A stretch of 7,785 bases of DNA, from assembly GCA_959604115.1 (NCBI GenBank), contig CAUHBW010000177.1, forward strand, positions 1 through 7,785. The letters run 5' to 3'. Below, piece by piece: positions 5,511 to 7,785 of the stretch (position 1 is its first letter; each line of letters begins with the position of its first letter). The position numbers and the translations under genes were made by a program. Origin of the DNA: an uncultured Bilophila sp. (GTDB taxonomy: Bacteria > Desulfobacterota > Desulfovibrionia > Desulfovibrionales > Desulfovibrionaceae). The notes under the pieces were generated by a model, which worked only from the letters and a program-made list of their open reading frames with translations, made no database searches and was not told the origin of the DNA.

Positions 5511-5878
5511 ATGCGTATCTCCGTATGCGCGCCTTGCCGCAGCGTCCCCGCCCGGAACGGGGCGGCGTTCCGGGAAAAGGCGGCGCGGACGTCCTTTCCG
5601 AAACGCCGCGCCGACCGCCCGGCGCGTCCTTGTCCGACAGTTTCTTGAGCCTGTCCCCCTTTCCGCCCGGTTCCCCGGCTGGGGAAAGGGAGCGTCATGG
5701 CGACGCCGGATGCGGCTCCGTACCGATGTCTATAGCCCGTCTCCCCATATGGCAACAGATACGATCCGCTCTCTTTATTGCCCAATTCTCTCACCCCTCT
5801 TCACAAATGGAAAAGTTGTGATACGTTTTCCCCCAAAAGAAACCCCCTTCAAACCTCCACGCATCAGGGAGATTCGCC
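5511..5878. promoter_or_regulatory. 368-nt divergent intergenic region, structured leader of larB
   Basis: No credible gene lies here. It must hold the promoters of larB (minus) and the AraC regulator (plus). Seen on inspection: a perfect 9-bp hairpin CCCGGAACG/CGTTCCGGG (5551-5559/5566-5574, 6-nt loop); an 8-bp stem CGGCGCGG/CCGCGCCG (5581-5588/5606-5613) extended by CGT/ACG across a one-base bulge; and two overlapping alternatives at 5657-5690. There CCCTTTCC pairs with GGAAAGGG, and TTCCCC pairs with GGGGAA. None is followed by a T-tract on the minus strand. I compared it by eye with cobalamin, TPP and other common riboswitch cores and saw no match. A clear sigma70 promoter for larB was not found. 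The AT-richer stretch 5730-5850 is the likeliest promoter zone. Confidence 0.5.
5801..5821. promoter_or_regulatory. Inverted repeat TCACAA-N9-TTGTGA upstream of the AraC gene
   Basis: Perfect 6-bp arms (5801-5806 and 5816-5821) lie 58-78 bp before the AraC-type gene start and in the AT-rich part shared with the lar promoter region. The arms resemble CRP/FNR half-sites in reversed order, so neither is claimed. It may be a binding site for a local regulator. Confidence 0.35.
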
Positions 5879-6793
5879 ATGACCGCGACCGAGCAGAGAG
5901 AATTGGAAAGAATCAACGCCCAGCTCAAGGAAACGGTGCTGCGGCGCCTGCCCGAACCCGGAACATTTGATACCGCCGTCAAGGGACTGACGTTTTTCCG
6001 CAAGCAGGATGTCGACTGCGCGTCCTGCAGTTTCGGCAAGCCTCACGTCGCCATTGTGGTTCAGGGCTCCAAATGCGCGGTGATCGGATCGCAGGAATAC
6101 CGCTATGGAGAAAACCAGTACCTGATCACCGGCGTGGACATGCCGAGCTCGTTCTACATCCTCAATCCGTCGCCGGAAAAGCCGTTTCTGGCCGTTTCGC
6201 TCGAACTGGACGGGTATTTGCTCAGCCAGCTCGCGGCGGAGGTACCGCCGTCCGTCAGAAACGGAAGCCGCCCGTGTCAGGGCGTCACCCTCGCCCATGC
6301 GGAACCCGATCTGTTGGGGGCCTTCCTGCGCCTCACGGACCTGCTGGACAAGCCGGAACAGATAGCCGTCCGCGCCCCGATCATCATCCGGGAAATCCAT
6401 TACCTGCTCCTCATCGGGCCGAGAGGGAACGATCTGCGGCAGTTGAACACCCTGGGCACGCAGAGCAACCAGATCGCGCAGGCGATCTCATGGCTGCGGA
6501 CGAACTACAGGGAACCGCTTCAGGTGGAAGAACTGGCCCGGCGCGTCAACATGGCGACGTCCACGTTTCACCGGCATTTCAAGGAAATCACGGGGCTCAG
6601 CCCGTTGCAGTACCACAAGCGGCTCCGCCTGTACGAAGCCCAGCGTCTGATGCTGACGGAAAACCAGAACGCCAGCAGCGCGTCGCTGGCCGTGGGCTAT
6701 GAAAGCGGAACACAGTTCAACCGGGAATACAAGCGGCTGTTCGGCGAACCGCCGCACCGGGACATGAGCCAGCGTCGGGTGTCCATCCAGTAG
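5879..6793 (+). CDS. AraC-family transcriptional regulator with AraC_N cupin domain
   Basis: This is a 304-aa regulator with two domains. The N-terminal ligand-sensing part (about 28-185) is the AraC_N type seen in YqhC-like proteins: TAVKGLTFFRK (32-42), VAIVVQGSK (57-65), YRYGENQYLITGVDMP (74-89) and PEKPFLAVSLELD (99-111). The C-terminal part (about 196-298) is the double helix-turn-helix of the AraC/XylS family. It contains LQVEELARRVNMATSTFHRHF (214-234), GLSPLQYHKRLRLYEAQRLM (239-258) and, in the second HTH, SSASLAVGYESGTQFNREYKRLFGEPP (266-292), which is the family signature. The start at 5879 has AGGGAG seven bases upstream. The gene is divergent from larB across 368 nt, which makes the lar genes or itself possible targets. 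However, homologues of this type often control an adjacent oxidoreductase, and none lies downstream here. The inducer is unknown. Confidence 0.9.
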   Translation: MTATEQRELERINAQLKETVLRRLPEPGTFDTAVKGLTFFRKQDVDCASCSFGKPHVAIVVQGSKCAVIGSQEYRYGENQYLITGVDMPSSFYILNPSPEKPFLAVSLELDGYLLSQLAAEVPPSVRNGSRPCQGVTLAHAEPDLLGAFLRLTDLLDKPEQIAVRAPIIIREIHYLLLIGPRGNDLRQLNTLGTQSNQIAQAISWLRTNYREPLQVEELARRVNMATSTFHRHFKEITGLSPLQYHKRLRLYEAQRLMLTENQNASSASLAVGYESGTQFNREYKRLFGEPPHRDMSQRRVSIQ

Positions 6794-7128
6794 GCCGCTC
6801 CGCGACGACCGGATCGGCGTGTCCACTTTGACGAAAGGCCCCGCCGGGCGGCGGCGCGGCTCCCCAAAGGGGTGTCCTCCTTCCCGCCCCGCACGGCGGC
6901 TCTTCTCCCTGTCTTTCGGTACGCCCCAACCGCCCCGAAGCCAAGCGCGGGACACGTTCCTTCATGTTGCCCGATCCTCTCCATGCCGCCGAAACGGGAC
7001 TCCCCCGGTCCCGGAAGACGCGCGCAGGGCGTCCCGGAAAGGCGGCGCGGGGGGAAAAGACCGGCGGCGGGCCCGTCCGGACCGGACGCTTTCCGAACCG
7101 GCGGGAAAAGGCGATCCCCCGGCTCGCT
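6794..7128. other. GC-rich intergenic gap between the AraC gene and a convergent HTH gene
   Basis: These 335 nt separate two convergent genes. Open frames cross it in several directions, but all are Arg/Pro/Gly-rich composition artefacts without a ribosome site or recognisable domain. A perfect 6-bp hairpin CGTCCG-GAC-CGGACG (7074-7088) and a 4-bp CCCC-AAA-GGGG (6862-6872) are visible. Neither has a convincing T-tract, although TCTTTTCCCC on the minus strand near 7052-7061 could follow structure downstream of the HTH gene. No clear terminator for the AraC gene was found. Confidence 0.4.
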
Positions 7129-7602
7129 TCACTTTCTCCAGAACTTCCACCACGGGCAGACCGAAAAGCCCCTTTCCCTGCCTCCGTGAACGGTCCGTTC
7201 GGCCAGCAGGTTCTGGATGCAGCCCAATTCCACGATCAGCTTTTCGACGACTTCCTGCATGTCCCGCACGGGAGGCGCGTCGTCCCCCTCCACGAGCGCG
7301 CGAAGGTTCTCAAGCGACTCCCCGGTGCGCGACAGCGCCGCCGCGATTTCCTCCCGGCAAACCGCTTCTCCCCTCTGGAGCCGGGCCTCCATCCAGCGCA
7401 TCAGAATGTCGTTGCCGAGCACTGAGCACAGCCGAGGTATCATCTCCAGACTCGGCATGTAGTTGTCGTTGACGTTGAAATACCGTTTGATCACGGCGTG
7501 CGAAACGCCAAGACGCTCCGCTATCTCGCTTTGCGTCAACCCGCTTTCCTGCTTGGCAAGACGGAGGGCTCCCTTGCCCGTCATCATCTCCAAATCCGTC
7601 AT
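7129..7602 (-). CDS. Helix-turn-helix regulator, Cro/CI-type (CII-like), with Trp-rich tail
   Basis: This is a 157-aa protein whose first half is an XRE-type DNA-binding domain: GALRLAKQESGLTQSEIAERLGVSHAVIKRYFN (11-43), with the HTH about 24-43. The following PSLEMIPRLCSVLGNDILMRWMEARL (50-75) resembles the segment after the HTH in phage CII-like (CP76-type) regulators. The second half (about 84-135) is mostly helical, rich in Glu and Leu, and might mediate oligomerisation. The last eight residues, PWWKFWRK, form a short aromatic and basic tail. The start at 7602 has GGAGG eight bases upstream. The gene is alone on its strand here, convergent with the AraC gene, with two inverted repeats in its upstream region. 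Its targets are unknown. A prophage remnant is possible from the family resemblance, but no other phage gene is in the window. Confidence 0.8.
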   Translation of the reverse strand: MTDLEMMTGKGALRLAKQESGLTQSEIAERLGVSHAVIKRYFNVNDNYMPSLEMIPRLCSVLGNDILMRWMEARLQRGEAVCREEIAAALSRTGESLENLRALVEGDDAPPVRDMQEVVEKLIVELGCIQNLLAERTVHGGRERGFSVCPWWKFWRK

Positions 7603-7695
7603 ACCGTTTTCCTCCCGGAAATGTATGGAGCGGACTCGTCAGAATGACTGCCCGTTCCCTCCTCTACCGTGGGAGTTTCCCTCCAGAGCAGAATC

Positions 7696-7722
7696 CCTTT
7701 GAAAACATTCACGTTTCAAAGG
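7696..7722. promoter_or_regulatory. Inverted repeat upstream of the HTH gene, candidate operator
   Basis: CCTTTGAAA (7696-7704) and TTTCAAAGG (7714-7722) are perfect 9-bp arms around a 9-nt centre; AC/GT can extend the pairing past one bulged A. It lies 94-120 bp upstream of the HTH gene start. On the minus strand TTGAAA in one arm matches a -35 hexamer in five of six bases, but no good -10 follows at 16-18 nt. No T-tract follows, so an operator is more likely than a terminator. Confidence 0.45.
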
Positions 7723-7728
7723 TTCCTT

Positions 7729-7754
7729 CCGCCGAAGCGCGGTGTCTTCGGCGG
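7729..7754. repeat. GC-rich hairpin near the right edge
   Basis: Perfect 9-bp arms CCGCCGAAG (7729-7737) and CTTCGGCGG (7746-7754) enclose an 8-nt loop. There is no T-tract on either strand. It could be the terminator-like end of a gene beyond the right edge or part of the leader of the HTH gene. Nothing else is recognisable from 7755 to 7785. Confidence 0.4.
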
Positions 7755-7785
7755 CGGACGGCCCGGTCTGCTCGTCGCCTCGCAT

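Noticed and set aside
5511..5878. Known riboswitch (cobalamin, TPP, NiCo) or NikR operator before larB
   Set aside because: I looked for conserved cores such as the B12 box and the TPP CUGAGA/CUGAU elements and for spaced GTATGA or GTGTTAC dyads, and found none. A covariance model search would be decisive.
6819..7472. 217-aa plus-strand open frame over the right-hand gap and HTH gene
   Set aside because: Arg/Pro/Ser-rich, no domain, antisense to the HTH gene, no convincing ribosome site.

Overview
The window is a GC-rich (roughly 60 percent or more) bacterial chromosomal segment. Its gene content is a fluoride channel end, an MFS exporter, an iron-sulfur flavoprotein, a MarR regulator, three nickel-pincer cofactor genes, an AraC regulator and a Cro/CII-like regulator. 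Together with codon use, this fits a Desulfovibrionaceae-like member of the Desulfobacterota. That assignment is inference from style and content; there is no rRNA or other marker here. No tRNA, CRISPR, insertion sequence or transposase was seen.

Left part (1-1594): the C-terminal 52 codons of a CrcB/FluC fluoride channel run off the left edge on the plus strand. They end just before a 16-bp terminator hairpin that faces an oppositely oriented 414-aa MFS transporter.

Second block (1700-3045, all minus strand): a MarR-family regulator followed by a flavodoxin-fold protein with four cysteines spaced as in iron-sulfur flavoproteins. A perfect 20-bp palindrome lies between the two genes, and an imperfect copy (15 of 20 positions) lies at the start of the marR gene, directly downstream of a good sigma70-like promoter. 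This looks like a self-contained, autoregulated, possibly redox-responsive regulator/effector pair. A UUCG-capped terminator closes it.

Third block (3130-5510, minus strand): larB, larC and larE, in that order and translationally coupled or closely spaced. Their products build the nickel-pincer nucleotide (NPN) cofactor of lactate racemase and related LarA enzymes. LarB processes nicotinic acid adenine dinucleotide, LarE supplies sulfur and LarC inserts nickel. LarC here has an added His-rich N-terminus and stops before the C-terminal LarC2 (CTP-binding) domain. No larA lies in the window. Upstream of larB is a 368-nt intergenic region with several strong hairpins, shared with a divergent AraC-family regulator (5879-6793, plus strand).

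Right part (6794-7785): a GC-rich gap without a credible gene, then a small minus-strand helix-turn-helix regulator resembling phage CII-type proteins with an unusual Trp-rich C-terminal tail. Its upstream region carries two inverted repeats.

The most noteworthy points are the paired marR operators, the LarC lacking LarC2, and the structured larB leader.
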